DNA from: Pantoea sp. 1.19
GTDB lineage: Bacteria; Pseudomonadota; Gammaproteobacteria; Enterobacterales; Enterobacteriaceae
NCBI RefSeq assembly: GCF_001922585.1
Contig: NZ_MRBS01000005.1
Span: 188,182-252,181 of the forward strand
Reading direction: 5' to 3'
Length of the DNA: 64,000 bases
Below the pieces are notes generated by a model. The model ran no database searches. It had not been told where the DNA came from and was given only the letters and a program-made list of their open reading frames with translations. Below are positions 39,683-50,652 of this stretch, piece by piece (positions within the stretch are counted from its first letter, which is position 1; every line of letters starts with the position of its first letter). The position numbers and the translations under genes are program-made.

Positions 39683-40271
39683 TGCGATGAGTGCGCACGA
39701 TCCTTACTACTGGCAGGACATTCAGGTTTTAAAAAATCGCCTGAATATCCGTGAGGCGCAGCGGCTGGCGGAAGCGGAGGGCGCATTAACCACGCTGCGC
39801 CTTGCCCAGCTGCCCCTCGGTCCGCTGGAGCCGGGGCTGCCCCATTTGTGCGCCATTCACCGGGCGCTGTTTCAGGATCTTTACGACTGGGCCGGCAAAA
39901 TGCGGCAGGTAGACCTCTACCTCGACGATACGCCGTTTTGTCATTTTGAGTATCTGGAGAAGCAGGGTAATACACTGATGCGCCAGCTGGCCGACGAGGG
40001 ATACCTGGCCGGGCTGCCCGTGGAAAAACTGGCCGCCCGACTGGCCCACTATTACTGCGAGCTGAATATGCTGCATCCGTTCCGCGATGGAAACGGCCGC
40101 GCGCTGCGCATTTTTGTTGAGCAGCTGCTGATCCATCGCGGTTACCAGGTGGACTGGGCACCTATCGAACGCAGCGACTGGATCGCCGCCAATCGCGCCG
40201 GAGCCAGCGGCGATCTCAGCGGATTAACCGGCCTCTTTCGCAAAGTGGTGAGTGAGCTGGAGTCCGCGTAG
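39672..40271 (+). CDS. fic: Fic-domain adenylyltransferase (toxin)
   Basis: A 199-aa Fic protein. The catalytic motif is [12 protein letters not shown] (residues 135-146), a full match to HPFx[D/E]GNGRxxR with catalytic His135; E. coli K-12 Fic has a degenerate version (HPFRVGSGLAQR). The flap segment TPFCHFEYL aligns with the family. Such proteins attach AMP from ATP to a hydroxyl side chain of target proteins; DNA gyrase and topoisomerase IV are targets of related toxins, but the target here is unknown. It lies upstream of pabA with 31 bp between, the same ppiA-yhfG-fic-pabA order as E. coli. Confidence 0.95.
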   Translation: MSANAMSAHDPYYWQDIQVLKNRLNIREAQRLAEAEGALTTLRLAQLPLGPLEPGLPHLCAIHRALFQDLYDWAGKMRQVDLYLDDTPFCHFEYLEKQGNTLMRQLADEGYLAGLPVEKLAARLAHYYCELNMLHPFRDGNGRALRIFVEQLLIHRGYQVDWAPIERSDWIAANRAGASGDLSGLTGLFRKVVSELESA

Positions 40272-40302
40272 AATAGCGGCCTGGCGTCTTTTCGGATTTC
40301 CC

Positions 40303-40886
40303 ATGCTGCTGATTATTGATAACTACGACTCTTTCACCTGGAATCTCTACCAGTACTTTTGTGAGCTGGGCGCTACGGTGCGCGTGGTGCGCAACGATGA
40401 AATCGCGCTGGCCGCCATCGAGGCCCTCGCCCCCAGTCATCTGGTGATTTCGCCCGGCCCTTGTACGCCGAACGAATCGGGCATTTCGCTGGCGGCTATT
40501 CGCCACTTCGCCGGGCGCATCCCGATCCTCGGCGTCTGTTTGGGGCACCAGGCTATCGCACAGGTTTTCGGTGGTGAGGTGGTGCGCGCGCGCGAGGTGA
40601 TGCACGGCAAAGTGTCGCCGGTGGTTCATACCGGTCGCGGCGTGTTTCGCGGCCTGAATCAGCCGCTGAATGTGACCCGCTATCACTCCCTGATTGTGGC
40701 GCGAGACTCCCTGCCCGCAGAGTTTGACGTGACGGCCTGGACCGTGCGTGATGGCGAGCCGGATGAAATCATGGGCTTTCGTCATCGCACGCTGCCGCTG
40801 GAAGGTGTGCAGTTTCACCCCGAAAGTATCCTCAGTGAACAGGGGCACCAGCTGCTGGCAAATTTCCTTCATCGTGAATTGATTTG

Positions 40887-40887
<1 letters not shown>
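40303..40887 (+). CDS. pabA: Aminodeoxychorismate synthase glutaminase PabA
   Basis: Supplies ammonia from glutamine to PabB in 4-aminobenzoate (folate) synthesis. The product is 194 aa (187 in E. coli). The glutaminase nucleophile is Cys79 in GVCLGHQAI, and the His/Glu pair is in [10 protein letters not shown]. The start at 40303 ([14 protein letters not shown]) matches the family. There is no strong ribosome-binding site, so translation may depend on coupling with fic. Confidence 0.95.
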
Positions 40888-42176
<1,289 letters not shown>

Positions 42177-42179
42177 GAC

Positions 42180-44267
42180 TCAGGCCTGGGGACGACGGCG
42201 CAGCGTGCGCTTGAGCCAGCTGCCGTGATGAGGCCGCTGGCTCCACGCCAGTGACGAGATGGTGTGCATGGCGCTGAGGTGGCTAAGGATGCGCTTAACG
42301 TGTCGCTCCATGATGGTCATCGGTCCTTCATTCACGTCCGGTCGCGTATCCAGCACGCTGCTGCTGTTGCCACCGGCACCATCGTATTCCAGGCGCTGCT
42401 GGCAGCGCTGCAGCGCGATTTCGCACGATTGCAGATAGCCTTCTGCCAGCCGCGGCGTCAGCATGGTATGTTCGCGCGCCAGGATGGTCATCGCGTTGAT
42501 GTGCTCGACGATATACTGACTGTGGGTGACCCACAGTCGCATGTCCTTCAAATAGTTAGCATCAAAGCCAGGCTCCTGCATCGCCTGATTGAGCGAGTTG
42601 AACAGGGCATTATGCGCCTGATTCACCCGGATGCGCTGATACGCCAGTTTTACCGGGTCGTGATCGTCGCTGAGCAGCAGCTGCAGTGCTTCCTGGTCTG
42701 CCTCCAGCGCGTCGTGGGCGTTCTGTCGCAGCAGGCCACTCTGCCACTGCGGCCACAGCCAGATCATGCCGCCAAAGGCAATCACGCAGCCCATCACCGT
42801 ATCCAGCAGCCGCGGCAGCAAAAACTGTGCGCCGTTCAGCGTCAGCAGCTGCAGGGTGTAGACTGCCGTCACGGTAAAGCCGATGGTGGCCCAGCCATAA
42901 TACTGGCGAATGAACAGGTAGCTTATCAGCGTGATCGCCAGCATGAGCATCAGTACCCAACTCTCCGGCACCTGCAGGCGCAGCGTGACGGCGGCGACGA
43001 TCAAGCCGGCCAGCGTGCCCAGTGCGCGGTGCTGGATACGCACGCGGGTGGCGCGGTAGCCGTTCTGGCTGACAAACATTACCGTCATTAGAATCCAGTA
43101 CGGTTTGGGAATATCAAACAGTTGCGCCAGCTGGCTGGCCACGGCCAGCATGACCGCAAAGCGCGCCGCGGTGCGCAGCGCCGTCGATTTCAGGTTCAGG
43201 TAGCTTCTTAGCGCCGGCAACAGCGGCAGGCGGCGCTGGCGGTCCGCCATCAGATCGCGCTGGAACAGCGGCCGCTGGGTTTTTAACACCCGGGCGATGC
43301 GGCTGAAGTGGTAGTAGCAGAAGCTGCCAACCGGATTATCGTCGTGCTGGCGCGCAATCTTTTCCAGCGCCTGCAGCGGCTTATCCATCTCAAAGCGCGG
43401 CGGAAACTTATGATAGAGGATGTCATCCGCCAGTTCGCGCAGGCGCGCCGCAATGGTGCGGGCATTCCAGCGGATCACCGCCTCGGCGTGGCTGCGCTCC
43501 ACCAGCCGCTGCACTTCGTCAGGCTGATGCAGGCTGACCGAGATATGTTCCTGCAGATCCAGCGCCACCTGAAAGGCGCGGGTGAGCCGCTTATAGTGCG
43601 TATCGCGGTTGGCTGCCAGCATGTGCATTTGCTGATAGCAGAGGGTAATTAAGTCCACCACCTTTTGCTGCCGGGCCAGCAGCGGCGGCAGGGCTTTTTC
43701 CGGATCGGTCAGGTCGGTGAGCAGGCTGTATTTGGCTTCGCAATAGTCCGCCAGCTCGTGATAGAGCAGGCTCAGCGTTTCGCGCATCGGCTGCTCTTTC
43801 CAGAGCCAAAACCAGAACCAGTTGAACAGCCCGTACCAAATGGTGCCGAGGATATAGAGCAGCGGTGCTTCCCACACCGGGGCACGACCAATCAGGCTCA
43901 GGGTAAAAATGGCGGCGATCAGCGAGGCGGGCAGCAGGCGGGCGTGCAGTGCGCCAATTTCGCCAGTCACGCCAAGTAGCATCGCCATCATAAACAAAAT
44001 CGCCGGCAGCGGGAGCTGTTCGGCGGTTAGCCACTGCATCAGCAGGCTGCTAAACGCAAACAGGCAGCCTCCGACGATCAGGCGTTTAAAAAAGCGTTTG
44101 TGTGGGGTATCGAGGCCGGCAATGTTACAACAGGCGGGGACCAGTGAGAACAGCAGCCCTTTTTGCAGATCGCCCAGCAGCCAGCCTGCCGCCACTGGCA
44201 GGCACAGCACCAGCGTTTGGCGCAGAGCGTAGTTGACTTCCGGGTGATAGATAATTCGGCGCCACAT
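42180..44267 (-). CDS. yhfK: YccS/YhfK-family inner-membrane protein
   Basis: A 695-aa FUSC-like membrane protein (YhfK is 700 aa in E. coli). There are two blocks of transmembrane helices, about residues 15-165 and 365-510, each followed by a cytoplasmic helical domain. The family resembles aromatic-acid exporters, but no substrate is established. It converges on argD with a 3-bp gap and follows crp on the minus strand. Confidence 0.9.
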   Translation of the reverse strand: MWRRIIYHPEVNYALRQTLVLCLPVAAGWLLGDLQKGLLFSLVPACCNIAGLDTPHKRFFKRLIVGGCLFAFSSLLMQWLTAEQLPLPAILFMMAMLLGVTGEIGALHARLLPASLIAAIFTLSLIGRAPVWEAPLLYILGTIWYGLFNWFWFWLWKEQPMRETLSLLYHELADYCEAKYSLLTDLTDPEKALPPLLARQQKVVDLITLCYQQMHMLAANRDTHYKRLTRAFQVALDLQEHISVSLHQPDEVQRLVERSHAEAVIRWNARTIAARLRELADDILYHKFPPRFEMDKPLQALEKIARQHDDNPVGSFCYYHFSRIARVLKTQRPLFQRDLMADRQRRLPLLPALRSYLNLKSTALRTAARFAVMLAVASQLAQLFDIPKPYWILMTVMFVSQNGYRATRVRIQHRALGTLAGLIVAAVTLRLQVPESWVLMLMLAITLISYLFIRQYYGWATIGFTVTAVYTLQLLTLNGAQFLLPRLLDTVMGCVIAFGGMIWLWPQWQSGLLRQNAHDALEADQEALQLLLSDDHDPVKLAYQRIRVNQAHNALFNSLNQAMQEPGFDANYLKDMRLWVTHSQYIVEHINAMTILAREHTMLTPRLAEGYLQSCEIALQRCQQRLEYDGAGGNSSSVLDTRPDVNEGPMTIMERHVKRILSHLSAMHTISSLAWSQRPHHGSWLKRTLRRRPQA

Positions 44268-44288
44268 GGTGCATCAGCCGTAGAACAG

Positions 44289-44312
44289 GGCGCGACGGCG
44301 AGCCGTCGCGCC
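44289..44312 (-). terminator. Hairpin downstream of crp
   Basis: GGCGCGACGGC (44289-44299) and GCCGTCGCGCC (44302-44312) form a perfect 11-bp stem with a two-base spacer, 11 bp after the crp stop. On the minus strand it is followed only by CTGTTCT, a weak U-run. Confidence 0.6.
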
Positions 44313-44323
44313 GCAGAGCAGAA

Positions 44324-44956
44324 TTAACGCGTACCGTAGACCACGATGGTTTTACCGTGGGCGGAAATCAGATTCTGATCTTCCAGCATTTTCAGAATAC
44401 GGCCAACGGTCTCGCGGGAACAGCCGACGATTTGGCCAATTTCCTGCCGGGTGATTTTAATCTGCATTCCATCCGGGTGGGTCATGGCATCCGGTTGTTT
44501 TGCCAGATTCAGCAGCGTCTGCGCGATGCGTCCGGTCACGTCCAGGAAGGCGAGGTTACCCACTTTTTCCGACGTGACCTGCAGGCGACGCGCCATTTGC
44601 GCGGAGAGGCGCATCAGGATATCGGGATTGACCTGAATCAGCTGGCGGAATTTTTTATAGGAGATCTCCGCCACTTCACAGGCGGTTTTCGCCCGCACCC
44701 AGGCACTGCGCTCCTGACCCTCTTCAAACAGGCCAAGTTCGCCAATGAAGTCCCCCTGATTAAGATAAGAGAGGATCATCTCTTTGCCTTCCTCATCCTT
44801 AATCAACACGGCGACTGAACCTTTGACGATATAGTAGAGCGTTTCGGCTTTTTCACCCTGGTGAATCAGGGTGCTTTTGGATGGATATTTGTGAATATGG
44901 CAATGTGACAGGAACCATTCCAGTGTAGGGTCTGTTTGCGGTTTGCCGAGAACCAT
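44324..44956 (-). CDS. crp: cAMP receptor protein Crp
   Basis: Global transcription regulator of carbon use. The product is 210 aa, the E. coli length and nearly identical. The cAMP-binding site shows [18 protein letters not shown] (Gly71, Glu72, Arg82, Ser83), and the helix-turn-helix recognition segment is [10 protein letters not shown]. It probably controls several genes in this window, such as pckA and ppiA. Confidence 0.99.
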
Positions 44957-45264
44957 TCGCTGTTATCCTCTTATTGTAATCGTGCCCTAAATCAGGGGGA
45001 TACCCCGTCAGGCGTTGAAATAATCAAGCGTTTCCTGCAGGAAATGACGCGGGCCTCTGGGGTGGCAAGGCTCTTCGTGTCGTCCTGTTTTTTTTATCGT
45101 GCGGCAAGCGCAGACAAAAATTATTACAGCCATGGTTGTAGCACAGCTTTCTCTGAGTGTCTCCTGTTGTCTCGCTTCAGCACCCGCAGGGCGGGTCGCA
45201 ATTGCCGTTTTTTACCAGAAAGCGTAGTCTGAACCGGGATCAAAGCCGCGTTGAGGAGAGAATC
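44957..45264. promoter_or_regulatory. crp-yhfA divergent intergenic region
   Basis: This 308-bp region holds the divergent crp and yhfA promoters. E. coli crp is autoregulated here by CRP; I did not find a clear TGTGA-N6-TCACA match. A T-rich run (45089-45098) and AT-rich ACAAAAATTATTAC (near 45114-45127) are candidate promoter sequence. No gene is seen. Confidence 0.4.
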
Positions 45265-45696
45265 ATGCAGGCACGCGTGAAGTGGGTAGAGGGGATGACC
45301 TTCCTGGGAGAGTCCGCGTCGGGCCACCAGATGGTGATGGACGGTAATTCCGGTGAGAAGGCGCCGAGCCCGATGGAAATGGTGCTGATAGCGGCGGGCG
45401 GATGCAGCGCGATTGATGTGGTGTCGATCCTGCAAAAAGGGCGTCACGATGTGACCGACTGCGAGGTAAAACTTACCTCCACGCGCCGCGACGACGCGCC
45501 GCGCATTTTTACCGCCATTAACCTGCATTTCATTGTTAGCGGCCGCGCGCTTAAGGAAAGCGCGGTCGCGCGTGCGGTAGCCCTGTCGGCCGACAAGTAC
45601 TGTTCGGTGGCAATCATGCTGGGTGCCGGAGGCGCCGGCGTGACCGTAACCCACAGTTTTGCCGTCATGGCGGCGGGAGCGGACGCGATCAGCTGA
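45265..45696 (+). CDS. yhfA: OsmC-family protein YhfA
   Basis: A 143-aa OsmC/Ohr-fold protein (134 in E. coli). The two family cysteines are present, Cys47 (AAGGCSAIDVV) and Cys113 (ADKYCSVAIML), consistent with thiol peroxidase-type chemistry, although YhfA's substrate is unknown. The ATG at 45265 has GAGGAGAG upstream. Its 3' end overlaps the converging prkB by eight bases. Confidence 0.92.
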   Translation: MQARVKWVEGMTFLGESASGHQMVMDGNSGEKAPSPMEMVLIAAGGCSAIDVVSILQKGRHDVTDCEVKLTSTRRDDAPRIFTAINLHFIVSGRALKESAVARAVALSADKYCSVAIMLGAGGAGVTVTHSFAVMAAGADAIS

Positions 45697-46558
45697 TGGT
45701 TTTTCCCTCAATCAGGCGCCGCACCAGCGGCGCCATGATAAGCTCCATCGCCAGGCCCATTTTGCCGCCAGGCACCACCAGCGTATTGATATTGGAGATA
45801 AACGATCCCTGAATCATCGCCAGCAAATAGGGAAAGTCGATATCGTCGAGACCGCGAAAGTGGATGACCACAAAGCTTTCATCCAGCGACGGGATCCCGC
45901 GGGCGGCAAAAGGATTAGAGGTATCCACCGTTGGCACGCGCTGAAAATTAATGTGGGTCCGGGAGAACTGCGGCGTAATGAAATTAATGTAATCCTCCAT
46001 TGAGCGCACCACAGAATCCATGACCGCTTCGCGGGAATGACCGCGCTCGCTGGTATCTCTGACCAGTTTCTGAATCCACTCAAGATTGACAATCGGTACG
46101 ACGCCCACCAGCAGATCCACTTTATCCGCCACCTTATTCTGTTGGGTGACGACGCCGCCGTGCAGCCCTTCGTAAAACAGCACATCGGTTGGTTCCGGCA
46201 GCGGCTGCCACGGGGTGAAGGTGCCGGGCACTTGATTCCACGGAACCGCCTCATCGTAGGTGTGCAGGTATTTGCGCGACTGCCCTCTGCCGCTGCGGCC
46301 ATATTCGGCAAAGGTCTCTTCCAGCAGGGAAAAGTCATTGGCTTCCGGGCCAAAGTAGCTGATATGGCGGCCGGCATCGCGGGCCTTACGGATCGCCATA
46401 TCCATTTCCGGACGGGTGTAGCGGTGGAAGCTGTCGCCCTCAATTTCCGCCGCCCGCAGGTCCAGCTGCTGAAAAATTTTGCGAAAAGCCAGGCTGGTGG
46501 TGGTGGTACCGGCACCGCTGGAACCGGTGACGGCAATGACCGGATGTTTGGCAGACAT
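45689..46558 (-). CDS. prkB: Phosphoribulokinase-like protein PrkB
   Basis: A 289-aa member of the phosphoribulokinase family (289 in E. coli). The P-loop is GSSGAGTTTTS, with Thr at the position usually occupied by Lys, as in E. coli PrkB. EGDSFHRYTRPEMD and FYEGLHGG are also conserved. No Calvin-cycle genes are nearby; the real substrate in enterobacteria is unknown. It follows yheU by 64 bp. Confidence 0.92.
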   Translation of the reverse strand: MSAKHPVIAVTGSSGAGTTTTSLAFRKIFQQLDLRAAEIEGDSFHRYTRPEMDMAIRKARDAGRHISYFGPEANDFSLLEETFAEYGRSGRGQSRKYLHTYDEAVPWNQVPGTFTPWQPLPEPTDVLFYEGLHGGVVTQQNKVADKVDLLVGVVPIVNLEWIQKLVRDTSERGHSREAVMDSVVRSMEDYINFITPQFSRTHINFQRVPTVDTSNPFAARGIPSLDESFVVIHFRGLDDIDFPYLLAMIQGSFISNINTLVVPGGKMGLAMELIMAPLVRRLIEGKTIS

Positions 46559-46622
46559 AGCGAACTCCCTGAATGGTTGGCAGGTTCATTGTTAACACGC
46601 CTGCCCGACGGGGGCAAATGGG

Positions 46623-46841
46623 CTAACCGCGAAACGCGCCGCGCGGCATGATGTTGACCGTTTCGTGTAATTCTGACCATACCAGCACCGCCTCGCCGCT
46701 CTGCAGCTGGCGACGAACGTCGTCGACTTTTTGCGTTAGCGAGCGCTCTTCCGCCCCGTAATCGGTGCCTTCGCGCAGGACAAACGCCTCAATAACATTT
46801 TCCAGCGTTGCCGGATCAATCTGTTGCCAGGGGATAATCAT
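46623..46841 (-). CDS. yheU: Small conserved protein YheU (UPF0270)
   Basis: A 72-aa protein (72 in E. coli) beginning [31 protein letters not shown] sequence. The function is unknown. The ATG abuts the yheT stop with no gap, so translation is probably coupled to yheT. Confidence 0.92.
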   Translation of the reverse strand: MIIPWQQIDPATLENVIEAFVLREGTDYGAEERSLTQKVDDVRRQLQSGEAVLVWSELHETVNIMPRGAFRG

Positions 46842-47855
46842 TCAGGACTCCAGCCAGGGCGCGAGCCACTGCGGCACGCGCTGTTCCAGCCACATTTGCG
46901 GCTGGCGTAAGGTACCGCCAACAAAGCCCACGTGACCGCCGTGTTCACACAGCTGACACGTGACCTGCGGTGGCAGGGTGCGGGGATCGGGGATCACTGC
47001 GTCGGTCATAAAGGGATCGTCTTGCGCATGAATGATCAACAGCGGCTTGCGCACCGCGTGCAAGCGTGGCAGACCGCTGGCGCGTTGATAATAGTCGCTG
47101 GCGTCGGCAAAGCCGTGGGCGCGGGCGGTAATGGCATCGTCAAACTGGCGCAGGCGGCGTACGTTACGCAGCTGATGCAGATCCACCGGCAGCGTGCCGG
47201 GCCAGGCCAGCAGCTTGCGGCGCGCATTCTGCTTCAATAACCCCAGCAGATAGCGTTGGTAGATCCGCGAGAATCCTTGCTCAAGACGGCGGCTACAGGG
47301 CTCCAGCAGCAGCGGGGCCGAGATCACCACTGCTGCCTCCAGCGGGCAGGCGTCGCCCATCTCGGCCAGCAGGCAAGTGAGCATATTACCACCGAGGGAC
47401 ACCCCAACCGCGGCGGTGGGTACCCGTCCCCAGCGGCGCGGCAGCCAGTCGAGAAAGTAGCGTGCATCGCCAGTTTCTCCAGAGTGATAAATGCGCGCGT
47501 TACGATTAGGCTCACCGCTGCAGCCGCGAAAATGCATCACCACCCCCAGCCAGCCTCGCTGCTGAAAGGCAGAGAGCAGGCCGTGAGCGTACGGGCTGTG
47601 CAGGCTGCCTTCCAGACCATGGAACAGGACAACGCGCGGCTTATGCGCCGCCTGCGCCGGATCCTCACTCCATGCCAGATCGACAAAATCGCCGTCCGGC
47701 AGCTCCAGACGCTGCCAGTGCGGATGAAAAGTGACGCGACGGCGCAGCAGGCGCGGAAGTAGCGTTTGCAGATGAGGATTACTGAATCCTCGCAGCGGCA
47801 CAAATGCGGTGTCGTCGCGCGGCGTAATTATGCGTTGGGGGCTTGTACGATTCAT
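46842..47855 (-). CDS. yheT: Alpha/beta-hydrolase YheT
   Basis: A 337-aa hydrolase of the YheT/EMB8 family (340 in E. coli). The motif GVSLGGN holds the nucleophile serine, and HAQDDPF and EHGGHVGF supply the Asp and His. Substrate unknown. It leads the yheT-yheU-prkB operon. In E. coli yheS lies directly upstream; here a lysE-tauABCD block separates them. Confidence 0.92.
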   Translation of the reverse strand: MNRTSPQRIITPRDDTAFVPLRGFSNPHLQTLLPRLLRRRVTFHPHWQRLELPDGDFVDLAWSEDPAQAAHKPRVVLFHGLEGSLHSPYAHGLLSAFQQRGWLGVVMHFRGCSGEPNRNARIYHSGETGDARYFLDWLPRRWGRVPTAAVGVSLGGNMLTCLLAEMGDACPLEAAVVISAPLLLEPCSRRLEQGFSRIYQRYLLGLLKQNARRKLLAWPGTLPVDLHQLRNVRRLRQFDDAITARAHGFADASDYYQRASGLPRLHAVRKPLLIIHAQDDPFMTDAVIPDPRTLPPQVTCQLCEHGGHVGFVGGTLRQPQMWLEQRVPQWLAPWLES

Positions 47856-47912
47856 ATCACACTGTTAATTTTTTCCGGTTCGCTACCTTTCTGGCGTGGA
47901 GATGCCGTATTC

Positions 47913-48515
47913 ATGGAGCTGAGTCTGTTTTTGTCGATGCTGGGTTTTTTGTGGGTCGCCGCCATCACCCCAGGCCCTAATAATATGTTACTTACTGCCT
48001 CCGGGGCGAACGTTGGTTTTCTGCGATCTCTGCCGCTGATGATCGGCATCATGATTGGGATGCAAATCGTCCTGCTGCTGGTGGCATTTGGCGTGGGCGG
48101 CCTGATTCTCCTCTACCCCGCGCTGCATCTGCTGCTGAAAATCGCCGGCAGCCTCTATCTGCTGTGGCTGGCGTGGAAAATTGCCAGCGCGCCGTTTGAA
48201 ACCCTGGATACCCCCGGCGCCCCGGCAAAGAGTATGCCGTTCTGGCAAGGCGGCCTGCTACAGGTGATCAATCCCAAAGCCTGGCTGATGGCGCTGGGCG
48301 CGGTCGCCAGCTTTAGCCTGGTGGGCGAGGCGTATCGCGGCTCGGTGCTGGCGATCAGCGGCGGTCTGCTGCTGGTGAATCTGGTTGCCGGTATTGCCTG
48401 GCTGGGCTTTGGCACGCTGATTGGCCGCCTGTTAGGATCGCCGCGCGCCTGGCGCCTGTTCAATGTGGCGATGGGGCTGCTGACGGCCGCCTGCGTGCTG
48501 CTGATCTGGCACTGA
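47913..48515 (+). CDS. LysE/RhtB-family amino-acid exporter
   Basis: A 200-aa membrane protein with about six hydrophobic segments. The N-terminal MELSLFLSMLGFLWVAAITPGPNNMLL shows the LysE/RhtB signature TPGPNN. Exports amino acids or derivatives; which one cannot be told from sequence. I chose ATG 47913 (GGAG at 47898-47901) over a longer frame from 47766, because the extension does not look like the family and would overlap yheT. It is divergent from yheT and upstream of tauA in the same direction. Confidence 0.85.
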   Translation: MELSLFLSMLGFLWVAAITPGPNNMLLTASGANVGFLRSLPLMIGIMIGMQIVLLLVAFGVGGLILLYPALHLLLKIAGSLYLLWLAWKIASAPFETLDTPGAPAKSMPFWQGGLLQVINPKAWLMALGAVASFSLVGEAYRGSVLAISGGLLLVNLVAGIAWLGFGTLIGRLLGSPRAWRLFNVAMGLLTAACVLLIWH

Positions 48516-48894
48516 GGCGTTTTACACGGTATAAGGGGGAAGTCCGGCGTTCCCGGAGCCGTCCTGCTTCCCGGCTGGCCTCTTCCTCTGTCAACGTCCG
48601 CATTGCTCAGACGGGGCGCGGCTGGCAATGGCATCTGACCGTTCATCCTGCGCGGCAGGAAAGGAGAAATCCTGTCCGCGTCTGCTTCTGTTATGGCCTC
48701 GGTTACGCATCCTGCGCAAGGTCGTTACGCTTGCCGGATGTCAGCAATCGAATGCGCAATAAGTTCTAAGGATAATTCGGTATAACCGATAAGTTTTAAT
48801 TCCTTCATTCTGCCCGTCACCGTCGGTACAACTCATCCCATAACAACACGCAGGCCGTAGCCTTACTGGCCACGTTTATCTACCGGGGTGAAGG
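48516..48894 (+). promoter_or_regulatory. lysE-tauA intergenic region with tau promoter
   Basis: A 379-bp gap. The AT-rich part holds a direct repeat ATAAGTTYTAA at 48759-48769 and 48789-48799, 30 bp apart (three helical turns), plus CGGT-ATA-ACCG between them (48778-48788). E. coli tauABCD is activated by Cbl and CysB upstream of the promoter, so these may be activator sites. No small gene is convincing. Confidence 0.5.
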
Positions 48895-49884
48895 ATGTTA
48901 ACAGGAAAAATCGCACAATCGTTACTGGCGGCCGCGCTGTCGCTGAGCGCACTGAGTGCGCAGGCGGTGACGGTCACGGTGGCTTATCAAACCTCCGCAG
49001 AACCCGCCAAAGTGGCGCAGGCTGACAACACCTTTGCCCGCGAGAGTGGAGCGACGGTGAACTGGCGTAAGTTTGACAGCGGCGCCGGCGTACTGCGCGC
49101 GCTGGCCTCCGGGGATGTCCAGATCGGCAATATCGGCTCCAGCCCGCTGGCGATAGCCGCCAGTCAAAAACTGCCGATCGCGGTGTTCCTGCTGGCGTCG
49201 CAGCTCGGCAATTCGGAGGCGTTGGTGGTGAAAAATAACCTTTCCTCGCCGCAGGATTTGCGGGGTAAGCGCATCGCCGTGCCGTTTATTTCGACCACTC
49301 ACTACAGCCTGCTGGCGGCGCTGAAACACTGGGGGATCGACCCAAAACAGGTGCAGATTGTTAATTTGCAGCCGCCGGCGATCGTGGCGGCCTGGCAGCG
49401 CGGGGATATCGATGGTGCTTACGTCTGGGCGCCGGCGGTCAATGCGCTGGCGAAAAACGGTCGCGTGCTAACCGACTCGGCACAGGTGGGCAAATGGGGA
49501 TCGCCGACGCTTGACGTGTGGGTGGTACGCACCGATTTTGCCCGTCAGCATCCGGAGGTGGTCACGGCCTTTGCCCGCAGCGCGCTGGCCGCCCAGCAGG
49601 CTTATCTGGCGGATCCCAGCGGCTGGCTGCAGGACCGCACTCACCTTGAAAAGCTGTCGCGGCTGAGCGGCGTACCGATTGAGCAGGTACCGGAGCTGGT
49701 CAAGGGCAACACCTATCTGACGGCCCAGCAGCAGGTGGTGCAGCTGGGCCAGCCGGTCAATAAGGCGATCGTGGATACCGCGACCTTCCTGCAGGCGCAG
49801 GGCAAAGTGGCGCGGGTCGCTACGGACTACCGCGATTTCGTCACCGATCGCTTTGTTAAACCGCTGGCGCAGCGGGAGGAATAA
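48895..49884 (+). CDS. tauA: Taurine ABC transporter substrate-binding protein TauA
   Basis: Periplasmic binding protein capturing taurine as a sulfur source. The product is 329 aa (320 in E. coli). A signal peptide of about 24 residues ends SAQA, followed by VTVTVAYQTSAEPAKVAQAD, characteristic of TauA. The stop TAA directly abuts the tauB start. Confidence 0.96.
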   Translation: MLTGKIAQSLLAAALSLSALSAQAVTVTVAYQTSAEPAKVAQADNTFARESGATVNWRKFDSGAGVLRALASGDVQIGNIGSSPLAIAASQKLPIAVFLLASQLGNSEALVVKNNLSSPQDLRGKRIAVPFISTTHYSLLAALKHWGIDPKQVQIVNLQPPAIVAAWQRGDIDGAYVWAPAVNALAKNGRVLTDSAQVGKWGSPTLDVWVVRTDFARQHPEVVTAFARSALAAQQAYLADPSGWLQDRTHLEKLSRLSGVPIEQVPELVKGNTYLTAQQQVVQLGQPVNKAIVDTATFLQAQGKVARVATDYRDFVTDRFVKPLAQREE

Positions 49885-50652
49885 ATGCTGAATCTCTCCC
49901 ACCTGACGGCGCGCTACGGCCAGCAGCTGGCGCTGAGCGACCTGTCGCTATGCGTCGCATCCGGGGAGCTGCTGGTTGTGCTCGGCCCCTCCGGCTGTGG
50001 CAAGACTACGCTGTTGAACCTGATAGCCGGTTTTCAACGGCCAGACAGCGGCACGCTAACGCTGAATGGTCAGCCGATTATGGCGCCCGGCGCCGATCGC
50101 GGCGTGGTATTCCAGCATGAAGGACTATTGCCGTGGCGCAGCGTACTGGACAACGTGGCGCTGGGTCTGCAGCTGGCCGGCGTGTCGAAGCCGGCACGCC
50201 ACCTCAGCGCGCAGCGGATGCTGGCACGCGTCGGGCTGGCCGGCGCCGAACGGAAGGCGGTGTGGCAGCTCTCCGGCGGCCAGCGTCAGCGGGTGGGGAT
50301 TGCCCGGGCGCTGGTTGCCGATCCGCAACTGCTGCTGCTGGACGAACCTTTCGGCGCACTGGATGCGTTTACGCGCGAACAGATGCAAACGCTGCTGCTG
50401 GGGCTGTGGCGCGACAGCGGCAAACAGGTGCTGCTGATCACCCACGATATTGAAGAAGCGGTGTTCCTTGCCTCCGAGCTGATTGTGCTGTCGCCCGGGC
50501 CGGGACGCATCGTGGAGCGATTGTCACTGAATTTTGGCCGGCGCGTGGCCGACGGTGAACCTTGCCGCGCGGTGAAGTCCGATCCGGCGTTTATCGCCTG
50601 CCGTGAGCACGTATTAGCCCGCGTTTTCCAGCAGCGGGAGGCTTTTGCATGA
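49885..50652 (+). CDS. tauB: Taurine ABC transporter ATP-binding protein TauB
   Basis: A 255-aa ATPase (255 in E. coli). The Walker A motif is GPSGCGKTT (residues 34-42), the signature [15 protein letters not shown], and the Walker [13 protein letters not shown]. It energises taurine import with TauA and TauC. It overlaps tauC as ATGA. Confidence 0.96.
   Translation: MLNLSHLTARYGQQLALSDLSLCVASGELLVVLGPSGCGKTTLLNLIAGFQRPDSGTLTLNGQPIMAPGADRGVVFQHEGLLPWRSVLDNVALGLQLAGVSKPARHLSAQRMLARVGLAGAERKAVWQLSGGQRQRVGIARALVADPQLLLLDEPFGALDAFTREQMQTLLLGLWRDSGKQVLLITHDIEEAVFLASELIVLSPGPGRIVERLSLNFGRRVADGEPCRAVKSDPAFIACREHVLARVFQQREAFA

Noticed and set aside
42180..44267. yhfK as an aromatic-acid efflux pump AaeB
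   Set aside because: Resembles the family in fold only; position beside crp and sequence match YhfK, and no aaeA partner is adjacent.
48691..48783. About 30-codon ORF upstream of tauA starting ATGGCCTCGG
   Set aside because: No ribosome-binding site, and it runs through the likely regulatory repeats; no sign of coding conservation.
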